Source: an uncultured Photobacterium sp. (lineage in GTDB: Bacteria > Pseudomonadota > Gammaproteobacteria > Enterobacterales > Vibrionaceae). Taken from it: a stretch of 64,000 nucleotides of DNA. The stretch is from assembly GCF_947039875.1 (NCBI RefSeq), contig NZ_CAMRAN010000005.1, positions 1 through 64,000 of the forward strand, written 5' to 3'. Below, in pieces: positions 36,849 through 44,114 of the stretch (positions within the stretch are counted from its first letter, which is position 1; the number at the start of each line of letters is the position of its first letter). The notes under the pieces are model-generated. The model was not told the DNA's origin and searched no databases. It saw only the letters and a list, made by a program, of their open reading frames with translations. The translations under genes and the position numbers were made by a program.

Positions 36849-37072
36849 AATTCCACCTTTTTTGAGTCAATAGATGTCAAAGTTGCTGTTTCTCATATGC
36901 AATTTACCTCTTATTTAGATGTTGGGACTGTTACTTAAAATTCAACCCATTAACCTGAATTTATTGAAAATTCGGCAAAAGCATAGGTTTGCGTAACAGC
37001 ACATTGATACTCAGCTATTAGTTTATGTATGGTAAAACAGGGAACAAAAGTTAACTCAATAATTTGAACTAA
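36849..37072. other. Gap upstream of thsB
   Basis: No gene is seen. It must hold the thsB promoter. Confidence 0.4.
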
Positions 37073-37114
37073 CTCACTTTGGGGCAATTATGAGTTAGCT
37101 TAATAGCTAACTCA
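37073..37114. repeat. Palindromic repeat, copy 4, with shared CTCACTTTGGGGCA block
   Basis: CTCACTTTGGGGCA (37073-37086) is followed by a perfect palindrome at 37091-37114 (TGAGTTAGCT/AGCTAACTCA around TAAT). The same block and an equivalent palindrome occur at 33207-33249, so the two copies bracket the Thoeris genes. Confidence 0.8.
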
Positions 37115-37303
37115 CTTGTGATCACCAAGCGATTCTGTCGTACCTTAACTACCAAGCGACTTTAAATCCCACAATTGATCAAACTTTTTTGTATCTGGAC
37201 CATTTTTATTGTGATCGATCAAACTATATTGTCAGCCAACAGCTAACCGAGAATATTGAGATAGTGGCGAGAATCAGCGCGGTGATTAAAGGCCAGATAA
37301 AAC
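37115..37303. other. Gap with a possible coding fragment
   Basis: No complete gene is seen. A start-less frame ending with TAG near 37332 (residues LTENIEIVARISAVIKGQIK) looks protein-like and may be the tail of a lost gene. Confidence 0.3.
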
Positions 37304-37327
37304 AAAACCGCCATGCTCGGCGGTTTT
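37304..37327. terminator. Rho-independent terminator of higBA
   Basis: AAAACCGCC (37304-37312) pairs with GGCGGTTTT (37319-37327). T-tracts are present on both strands; the minus-strand higA ends at 37350. Confidence 0.85.
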
Positions 37328-37349
37328 ATTAGCGATAGAACGGAGGTTA

Positions 37350-37817
37350 TTAATCAATGAAGGTTTCAAAAGGTAAATTGAAATACTCACTGAAGCCTTT
37401 TGCTTGAGCTAAATTAATAGCTCTTTTGCCATTTAAAATATCGCTGATCACGCTTTGAGGCGCGATATGTTTTAAATCAGATTGTTTAAGCTCCTTAATA
37501 TCCATCAAGCCCTTTAGCATTTCTACAGCGGGAACTTTAGGCATAATTAAATGGTTCGTTTCAAATTCTTCGATGCGGTCTGAAATTGCATGGGCATAAA
37601 CCATACAAACATCAGTTTCAGAGGTCGCCATATCCATTAGCTCATCCATTAATTCAGCGCGTTCTAGCACTTCCGCTTCAGTTTCAATTGGTTTCGTTGA
37701 ATAGTTAAATAAAATTAGGGCATTCTGTGCGTAGTCACTTAGGACATCTGACATTGCCTCAAACATGCCGCTTAGATTTGCGGTGTTCAATCCAACATTT
37801 TCATGGTGTTTAATCAT
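37350..37817 (-). CDS. higA: HigA-type antitoxin
   Basis: A 155-residue antitoxin with an N-terminal partner-binding region and a C-terminal helix-turn-helix (LKQSDLKHIAPQSVISDILNGKRAINLAQAKGFSEYF, read in parts at about 110-150). HigA neutralises HigB and represses the operon. The gene follows higB by 26 bases, in the toxin-first order typical of hig loci. Probably binds the tandem palindromes at 38237-38270. Confidence 0.85.
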   Translation of the reverse strand: MIKHHENVGLNTANLSGMFEAMSDVLSDYAQNALILFNYSTKPIETEAEVLERAELMDELMDMATSETDVCMVYAHAISDRIEEFETNHLIMPKVPAVEMLKGLMDIKELKQSDLKHIAPQSVISDILNGKRAINLAQAKGFSEYFNLPFETFID

Positions 37818-37843
37818 AACTGCTCCAAAATATACGGAGGTGA

Positions 37844-38200
37844 TTACTTAATATGACTTTTAATCCATTTGTCATAGTCTGCATGAGATAAAATCTCACG
37901 AATAAAAATCTTGCTGCGAGTGCTATCAATACGAGCCAAAATGCGACAGTCGTTCTTATGAACGTCAAAAATGTAAAGGTCGTAATTGTCACCGTTAAAA
38001 GCCGTTTCACCTACTTTACACGCAGGGACACGATCAACATTCCAGCCACTTTGTGTACGCCAAAGCGCTTTAATTTGAGCAAAAGATTCAAACTTTAAGC
38101 CTGCTCGATTGAATGTCTGTTGCCAGAGAGTCAACCCAACCCGCCATTGTGGGTACATCAACATTGCCTGTTTAATTCGAGTTGTAGTGATGATCCGCAC
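37844..38200 (-). CDS. higB: HigB-type mRNA interferase toxin
   Basis: HigB toxins cleave mRNA at the ribosome. The 118-residue product has the HigB pattern: RIKQAMLMYPQW, LTLWQQTFNRAGLKFESF, VDRVPACKVGETAFN, then DLYIFDVHKNDCRILARIDS and the IREILSHADYDKW C-terminus. The start is GTG 38200, with AAAGGG nine bases upstream; an out-of-frame ATG sits four bases before it. Basic residues in the middle would contact mRNA. The pair may stabilise the surrounding island. Confidence 0.85.
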   Translation of the reverse strand: MRIITTTRIKQAMLMYPQWRVGLTLWQQTFNRAGLKFESFAQIKALWRTQSGWNVDRVPACKVGETAFNGDNYDLYIFDVHKNDCRILARIDSTRSKIFIREILSHADYDKWIKSHIK

Positions 38201-38236
38201 GCATATTAACCCTTTGCTGTGAATTTTAGACCAGAT

Positions 38237-38270
38237 TATCGCAAAGTGCGATATATAGCAATATGCGATA
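38237..38270 (-). promoter_or_regulatory. Tandem palindromic operators of higBA
   Basis: TATCGCA-N3-TGCGATA (38237-38253, perfect) is directly followed by TATAGCA-N3-TGCGATA (38254-38270, one mismatch). They lie 37 bases upstream of higB, where the antitoxin would autorepress; centres are 17 bp apart. Confidence 0.75.
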
Positions 38271-38300
38271 TGGCTTGTTTTCAGAAATGAGATGCAACAG

Positions 38301-38330
38301 AAAAGAAAAAAGCCTCCACTGTGGAAGGCT
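38301..38330 (-). terminator. Terminator downstream of bor remnant
   Basis: AAGCCT (38309-38314) and CCA pair with TGG and AGGCTT (38325-38330). On the minus strand a T-run (A-run 38301-38310) follows. Confidence 0.75.
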
Positions 38331-38353
38331 TGATATGATGCTAATACTGACTA

Positions 38354-38581
38354 TTACTTACAGAATACGCGGGCTTGACGTGGTGTATAAACACCAAATG
38401 TAACGACACTCAATAGACCGTTAACAAACGTTTGTTGCACTTCAACTTTAGCCACGTTATCGGCACCACCACATAGCTTCGCAGCATCAACAGTTTTATG
38501 TTGACCAATACCTGAAACGAAAAATGGTTGTGATTTATTTAATTCAGCTGTTTTTGTTTGTGATGCTGGTAATACTATAAA
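38354..38581 (-). pseudogene. Bor/Iss-like lipoprotein gene lacking its 5' end
   Basis: The minus-strand frame (75 codons) encodes FFVSGIGQHKTVDAAKLCGG, then VQQTFVNGLLSVVTFGVYTP and ARVFC, which closely matches the mature part of Bor/Iss serum-resistance lipoproteins of lambda-like phages. The lipoprotein signal and start codon are absent: a TGA stands in frame at 38582-38584, and there is no Met. A normal terminator follows. It is a remnant of a phage-borne or acquired gene. Confidence 0.8.
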
Positions 38582-38603
38582 TCATACTGTTATTTATAAT
38601 ATG

Positions 38604-39704
38604 TTAAGCTAAATCATCTTTAGTAACACTGACACCTTTTATCTGAGCAAACACCTGATCACCGACTTTTAGTGCTAATTCATCCGCTGCCCATGCGGTA
38701 ATATTGGCCCATAAATGGGTTTCACCAATACGTAATTTAACTTCCACACGTTCATCATTAGCGTAATGAATCTTATCAACCCTTGCCGCGAGAATATTAC
38801 GAATACTGCTTGCTTGAGGGTAGTGACGCGCAATTGAAACATCATTAGAAAATATACGTACCCGCACCCACTCCCCTCGTTGATGTGGCAACTGTGTTAC
38901 CCATAATGAGGCATCGTGACTCAACATTACTTGTGTTAAGGCATAACGAGGATGGTTAATATTTACTCGCGCACTTAATAGTGAACTCTGCTCTTTTGCA
39001 GGTAACCACGGTCGCATTTCAGGAGAACTCCAAACAGAATTCACATGCCCTGAAATCAGTACCTTGCCTTGGTTTAACATCACCATTGAATCGGCTAAAC
39101 GTAGAATCTCATCTAAACTGTGGGTTACATAAATTATCGGTGTATTGACCTCTTTAGCTAACTTCTCCAAATAAGGCATCAATTCTTGTTTACGTGGCAT
39201 GTCTAACGAGGCTAAAGGCTCATCCATTAATAACATATCGGGTTTAGTCAATAATGCTCGCCCAATGGCTACCCGTTGCTTTTCACCACCAGATAACGAA
39301 GCGGGATAACGTGATAATAACGGTGCAATACCTAATAAATTAACCACATCATCAAAATGTTGTTGATCGGTATGTTTAACGCCGTAATTCAAATTACCTT
39401 TTACCGTATAATGTGGAAACAAACGCGCATCTTGAAATACATAACCAATATTACGTTTATCAGCACTTAACGCCATACCTTGCTGGCTATTGAATAAGAC
39501 ACGATCACCAAGCTGAATATAGCCATTATCTGGATGACTTAATCCACTCAGCACATTTACTAAAGATGTTTTTCCTGCACCTGAGCGTCCAAAAATGGCC
39601 GTGATCCCTTGCATCGGCACATTAAGATCAATGGCTAACGCAAGATCACCTAATTGTTGGGTAAAGCACATTTTTAATCTTTTTTGCGCTGTTTTGGTAC
39701 TCAT
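38604..39704 (-). CDS. modC: Molybdate ABC transporter ATP-binding protein ModC
   Basis: A 366-residue ABC ATPase: Walker A GRSGAGKTS, Q-loop YVFQDARLFPHY, signature LSGGEKQRVAIGRALL, Walker B MLLMDEPLASLD and the switch VTHSLDEI. A C-terminal TOBE/Mop domain (residues about 290-366) is typical of ModC. The ATG at 39704 overlaps the modB stop by one base (TAATG), so the genes are translationally coupled; the frame extends upstream to 39746 inside modB. It energises molybdate uptake with ModB and ModA. Confidence 0.95.
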   Translation of the reverse strand: MSTKTAQKRLKMCFTQQLGDLALAIDLNVPMQGITAIFGRSGAGKTSLVNVLSGLSHPDNGYIQLGDRVLFNSQQGMALSADKRNIGYVFQDARLFPHYTVKGNLNYGVKHTDQQHFDDVVNLLGIAPLLSRYPASLSGGEKQRVAIGRALLTKPDMLLMDEPLASLDMPRKQELMPYLEKLAKEVNTPIIYVTHSLDEILRLADSMVMLNQGKVLISGHVNSVWSSPEMRPWLPAKEQSSLLSARVNINHPRYALTQVMLSHDASLWVTQLPHQRGEWVRVRIFSNDVSIARHYPQASSIRNILAARVDKIHYANDERVEVKLRIGETHLWANITAWAADELALKVGDQVFAQIKGVSVTKDDLA

Positions 39705-40402
39705 TACGCTGCCCCTAATCGTTTTCTTGCCACGCGGGTTAACCATTCAGAAGCAAACAATGATAATAATGCAATCACAATAGCGACAATACATAAGCGT
39801 GCCGCTTCGCTTTCAGCGCCGGGGGTTTCAATAAAGGAGTACATCGCCAAAGGAATTGTTTGAGTTTGACCCGGTATATTTGACACAAAAGTGATCGTTG
39901 CACCAAACTCACCCAGAGCACGCGCAAAAGCTAAAATTGTACCCGTCAAAATACCAGGGATCATTAATGGTAAGGTGATGGTCATAAACACACGAGTAGA
40001 AGATGCACCTAGCGTGCGAGCCGCTTGTTCTAACTTCTTATCAACACCTTCTAAAGCTAATCGAATTGAGCGTACCATTAAAGGAAACGACACCACCGCA
40101 ACAGCTAACGCAGCACCGCGCCAACTAAAACTGAACGTAAATCCAAACCAATCATACAGCCACTTGCCCACCATGCCTTGGCGACCCATAGTGATCAATA
40201 ACAGGTAGCCGATCACCACCGGTGGCAGCACTAACGGTAAATGAATCAGTCCATCGAGTAATGATTTACCCCAAAACTGGCGACGTGCCAATAACCAGGC
40301 ACAGCCAATCCCTAATGGTAAACTGAAAATTACCGCGACACTGGCAATTTTCAAACTTAAAAATAACGCTTCTAATTCATATTCAGTCAGCACTAACAAC
40401 AA
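39704..40402 (-). CDS. modB: Molybdate ABC transporter permease ModB
   Basis: A 232-residue inner-membrane protein with five or six segments and the permease loop EAARTLGASSTRVFMTITLP (EAA motif). LPLVLPPVVIGYLLL and ARALGEFGATITFVSNIPGQ match ModB. It forms the channel for molybdate with ModC. It lies between modA and modC on the same strand; the gap to modA is long (189 bases) and holds a hairpin. Confidence 0.95.
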   Translation of the reverse strand: MLLVLTEYELEALFLSLKIASVAVIFSLPLGIGCAWLLARRQFWGKSLLDGLIHLPLVLPPVVIGYLLLITMGRQGMVGKWLYDWFGFTFSFSWRGAALAVAVVSFPLMVRSIRLALEGVDKKLEQAARTLGASSTRVFMTITLPLMIPGILTGTILAFARALGEFGATITFVSNIPGQTQTIPLAMYSFIETPGAESEAARLCIVAIVIALLSLFASEWLTRVARKRLGAA

Positions 40403-40525
40403 TCCTGTAAAAACTTTTATTCGTTATAGCAATAGCATAGGTAATCATTTACCGTCAGTCAGCAATGATTTGATTTCTGTGCTTTATTCGCTGTATTTTT
40501 AAACACAATCAAGGGTAAAACATAA

Positions 40526-40553
40526 AAGGTACGAAGCTTTCACTCAGTACCTT
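40526..40553. terminator. Hairpin between modA and modB
   Basis: AAGGTAC (40526-40532) pairs with GTACCTT (40547-40553) in the 189-base modA-modB gap. It may reduce transcription of modBC relative to modA; no strong U-tract. Confidence 0.4.
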
Positions 40554-40591
40554 ATCGTTAACCTATTACTGTATGCGTTTAATCAATCCCG

Positions 40592-41365
40592 CTATTTTTT
40601 TATAACCTGATCAAAGCCATAAGATTTGAAAATTGCTGCGGCTTGAGGCTGTTGTAAATACTGGTAAAAACCTTTTGCTGCTGGTGTCACATTGCCTTTC
40701 ACTAGCGCCATTGGATATACAATCGGTTTATGTGATTCGGCGGGGAATTGATAAACTGTTTTTACTTTTTTAGAAATTTCAGCATCTGTTTTATAGACAA
40801 TGCCCAATTGAGCTTCCCCACGTTCAACTAACACAAGCGCTGAACGCACATTATTGGCACTGGCTAACAGTGGTTGTGCTTGTTTCCATAAACCTAAAAA
40901 CTCTAATGCTTGTTTTGCATAAATACCAGCAGGTACATAGTTAGGATCACCAACCGCTAAACGGGTGCCATCTAATGCCTTGGCTAAATTCCAGCTCGCG
41001 CTAACATTCACTTTATTTTGTGGGTATGCCAAAGGAGCAACCATCACTAAGCTATTTTTAACGATATCTTTACGGGTATTAGCCGCTATAGCCCCCTGCT
41101 GCTCAGCATAATCCATCCATTTTTCATTCGCTGATAAATAAATATTGGCTGGCGCACCTTGGCTAACTTGACGCGCTAAAGCCGATGATGATGCAAAGGA
41201 TAATGTGGTTTCAACTCCGGTCTGCTGTTGGTATTTTACTGCAATGGCATTTAATGCATTGGTCAATGATGATGCAGCAAAGACAGTAACATTATCAGCA
41301 GCTAAAACGGGTTGTACAAAAAGAGATAAGGCAGCAACAGTAATAACCGCAGATTTAAGTGACAT
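40592..41365 (-). CDS. modA: Molybdate-binding periplasmic protein ModA
   Basis: A signal peptide (about 1-22, ending VLAA) precedes the substrate-binding protein. FAASSLTNALNAIAVKYQQQ, FASSSALARQVSQGAPANIY and VLVERGEAQLGIVYKTDA are characteristic oxyanion contacts and hinge motifs of ModA. It delivers molybdate to ModBC in the periplasm. The start is ATG 41365, with GGAGG five bases upstream; an earlier in-frame ATG at 41377 is less likely. A possible ModE site lies upstream. Confidence 0.94.
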   Translation of the reverse strand: MSLKSAVITVAALSLFVQPVLAADNVTVFAASSLTNALNAIAVKYQQQTGVETTLSFASSSALARQVSQGAPANIYLSANEKWMDYAEQQGAIAANTRKDIVKNSLVMVAPLAYPQNKVNVSASWNLAKALDGTRLAVGDPNYVPAGIYAKQALEFLGLWKQAQPLLASANNVRSALVLVERGEAQLGIVYKTDAEISKKVKTVYQFPAESHKPIVYPMALVKGNVTPAAKGFYQYLQQPQAAAIFKSYGFDQVIKK

Positions 41366-41383
41366 AACAACCTCCATAATATT

Positions 41384-41414
41384 TCGATATATAGTAAGCT
41401 ACACATCGATATTT
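41384..41414 (-). promoter_or_regulatory. Possible ModE operator upstream of modA
   Basis: TCGATATATAG (41384-41394) and ATCGATATTT (41405-41414) resemble CGnTATAT-type ModE half-sites, but the arrangement is more direct than inverted. ModE is encoded in this window at 60381. Weak evidence. Confidence 0.3.
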
Positions 41415-41425
41415 ACCAAGCATAA

Positions 41426-41813
41426 CTTTAAGACCTAAAACAAATAGTAACCATTACCACGATAGTGTGTTACTACAAACAGCAGTCTAAAAATTCACAA
41501 CATAAGCACTTCAAATTATTGCAGCTAGTGCTTACGAAATTGCACTACGCCAACAGCAAGGAGTTGGTTATCTTAAGCCTTAGCATCTAACAGCACACTA
41601 TAAAACAGGTAATGTTAAATTCGATTAGATCAATAATAGCTAAAAGCAATCGATTCCCATTTGTAAAATTGAGCATTTTCATGCCTTTTATTGATTAAAT
41701 TTATCGCCCCAATACGATCTTTGTCACAAATAAAAGTAATGCATAAAATAGTTATTTTCATTCATTTATTGCTCTGTATTATCAGCAAAAATCCATCGTT
41801 ACGGTAATACATA
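41426..41813. other. Divergent intergenic region
   Basis: No gene is seen. It contains the modA and amidohydrolase promoters. Confidence 0.4.
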
Positions 41814-43220
41814 ATGTTTAAGAAGACTTTACTTGCTGTTTCTTTAGCTGCAACTTCGCTTATTAGCCCATCTGCTTATGCCATCGAAAATGTCGACTTG
41901 TTAATAACAAATGCGACAGTCCTCACCATGGATCAAGATAAAACCGTCTTTGATAATGGTTTGGTCGCAGTAAAAGGCAATAAGATTTATGCTGTTACTG
42001 ATGGTACAAACATCAAAGAATACCAAGCAACTAAAACTATTGATGCTGATGGTGACATTGTTATGCCTGGCCTCATTAACTCCCATACTCACGCCTCAAT
42101 GACCGTTTTCCGTTCAATGGCTGATGATGTGCCCGATCGTTTACACCGCTATATTTTCCCATTAGAGAAAAAATTAGTTTCACGAGATATGGTGCGTATT
42201 GGCGCCCAACTGGGTAACATCGAAATGCTAAAAGGCGGCGTGACCACTTACGCTGACATGTATTACTTTGAAGATGAAGTGGCTAAAACCGTTGATCAGA
42301 TAGGTATGCGTGCCATCTTGGGTGAAACCATTATTCAATTCCCGGTGGCGAGTGCTAAAACTCCGGAAGATGGTATTAAATACACGCTTAACTTTATTGA
42401 ACAATATAAAGATCACCCGCGTATTACACCAGCATTTGCGCCACATGGCCCTTATACAAACTCGACTGAAACTCTGCAAACCATTGCCAAGCTATCGTTA
42501 AAACATGATGTGCCCGTAATGATGCACCTTGCTGAATCTGATCGTGAGCGAGAAGTGATTGCTAAGCGCTCTGGTGGCCTATCGCCGATTAAATACATGG
42601 AATCGATTGGCGCACTTAATTCAAACTTCTTAGCCGCACATGTCATTGATGCTAATGATGAAGATATCGCTATTTTGAAAAAGCATGATGTTGGTGTCGC
42701 ACACAACATGAGTGCCAATATCAAGTCAGCCAAAGGCGTTGCACCTGCATTGAAAATGTTTAACGATGGGTTACGTATTGGTTTAGGCACAGACGGTCCA
42801 ATGTCCGGCAATACATTAAGTACGATTGATGAATTTAACCAAGTGGCGAAAGTACACAAATTAGTCAATAAAGATCGCGCGGCAATGCCTCCAATCAATG
42901 TGATTGAAATGGCAACCATTGGCGCGGCACGTGCATTACACATGGAAGATAAAATTGGTTCTTTAGAAGTGGGAAAACTGGCAGATATTATCGTGATTGA
43001 TACCAAAGCACCCAACATGATCCCGGTTTATAACCCATATTCTGCCTTGGTGTATTCAGCGTATGCTACCAATGTTAAGCACTCGGTGGTTGACGGTAAG
43101 TTACTTATGGAAGATCGTAACATTCTGACAGTGAATGAAAAAACAGTGCATGATGAAGCATTGAAATTTGCTGATATTGTACGCAAAACCGTGGTTGAGA
43201 GCGGCGAAATAGTACAATAA
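41814..43220 (+). CDS. Secreted amidohydrolase (MTA/SAH deaminase-like)
   Basis: A Sec signal peptide (residues 1-23, ending AYA) precedes a 445-residue metal-dependent amidohydrolase. Metal ligands and motifs are in order: PGLINSHTHASMT, APHGPYTNS, MMHLAESDRE, AAHVIDANDED and LGTDGPMSGN. The pattern matches the MtaD/TrzN-type deaminases of methylthioadenosine, S-adenosylhomocysteine or related amino-purines. These are normally cytoplasmic, so a secreted form is unusual and suggests it acts on nucleosides in the periplasm. It has its own terminator. Confidence 0.82.
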   Translation: MFKKTLLAVSLAATSLISPSAYAIENVDLLITNATVLTMDQDKTVFDNGLVAVKGNKIYAVTDGTNIKEYQATKTIDADGDIVMPGLINSHTHASMTVFRSMADDVPDRLHRYIFPLEKKLVSRDMVRIGAQLGNIEMLKGGVTTYADMYYFEDEVAKTVDQIGMRAILGETIIQFPVASAKTPEDGIKYTLNFIEQYKDHPRITPAFAPHGPYTNSTETLQTIAKLSLKHDVPVMMHLAESDREREVIAKRSGGLSPIKYMESIGALNSNFLAAHVIDANDEDIAILKKHDVGVAHNMSANIKSAKGVAPALKMFNDGLRIGLGTDGPMSGNTLSTIDEFNQVAKVHKLVNKDRAAMPPINVIEMATIGAARALHMEDKIGSLEVGKLADIIVIDTKAPNMIPVYNPYSALVYSAYATNVKHSVVDGKLLMEDRNILTVNEKTVHDEALKFADIVRKTVVESGEIVQ

Positions 43221-43238
43221 TACGGCAATCATTAGTAG

Positions 43239-43272
43239 AGAGAAGAGTGCACAACACTCTTTTCTCTGTTTT
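43239..43272 (+). terminator. Rho-independent terminator
   Basis: AGAGAAGAGTG (43239-43249) pairs with CACTCTTTTCTCT (43254-43266, small bulge), followed by GTTTTATT. Confidence 0.75.
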
Positions 43273-43309
43273 ATTCTTAAGGCTTAGCATGTAAGAAATA
43301 TAGCGCTAA

Positions 43310-43939
43310 TTACTCAGAAGCTATACGTGCAACACCTCTAATGGTTGGCTGCACGACGGCAATCATTTTGCGCATTTTTTCATATTGAATATCTTCAATC
43401 ACAAAGCCTGCATCAATGATTGACTGCTCTGTATTTCGGTTAAGATGGCAATTATCTGCAACTCGACGCCAAATAAAATTCAACCGTTGCTGCCAATGAT
43501 AACAACGAGAATTTGGCTCTGCCGCAACATGTTCTAAAAAAATAAATCGCCCTGTCGGTTTGAGTACCCGTTTAATTTCTTGTAATGACGCAGCCACATC
43601 TTTAACCGAACAACACACTAATGACACAAAAACATAATCGAAAAAGTCATCATCGCTATCAATATTCTCAGTCGAGCAAGATAAAACTGTCGCCTTAATA
43701 TTCGACTGTGAAGACAATTTTTGTTCTAATTGCATTCGCATATGCGGATCGGGTTCAGATAAATAAAGCGCTAACGACGATTTTTGAGGATAAAGACCAA
43801 GACTAGCTCCCGTGCCTGCCCCTATTTCCAATACATTACCATCTACATCTTTAAGTAACGTTCGACGCCATTCCACCAAACAAGCTTCTTCGGTATATTT
43901 CATTACATTGTCGTAAAATAAAGCAGTAAAGAAAGACAT
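43310..43939 (-). CDS. Class I SAM-dependent methyltransferase
   Basis: A 209-residue methyltransferase: motif I VLEIGAGTGASLGLYP, acidic SEPDPHM, VFVSLVCCSVKDV and LKPTGRFIFLEHVAAE. The WQQRLNFIWRRVADNCHLNR segment near the C-terminus resembles METTL7-like and related thiol or lipid methyltransferases. Substrate unknown. It is a single gene, divergent from cqsS. Confidence 0.78.
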   Translation of the reverse strand: MSFFTALFYDNVMKYTEEACLVEWRRTLLKDVDGNVLEIGAGTGASLGLYPQKSSLALYLSEPDPHMRMQLEQKLSSQSNIKATVLSCSTENIDSDDDFFDYVFVSLVCCSVKDVAASLQEIKRVLKPTGRFIFLEHVAAEPNSRCYHWQQRLNFIWRRVADNCHLNRNTEQSIIDAGFVIEDIQYEKMRKMIAVVQPTIRGVARIASE

Positions 43940-44114
43940 TACAACGCTCCAAAATAATAAGCAGCTACCTTAGCACTTTAAAAAGTGACAAACAGCGTTT
44001 TTAACTAATCTTTATTGTTAACAATAAAATATAACCACAAAAGAGTTAAAACTTGCCAATGATTCACCACACAGATAACATTAACAATAGCCATTCGTAG
44101 TCATGTGAAACAAA

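Noticed and set aside
37115..37332. Possible C-terminal fragment of a protein on the plus strand
   Set aside because: No start, no recognisable domain, and it runs into the higA terminator.
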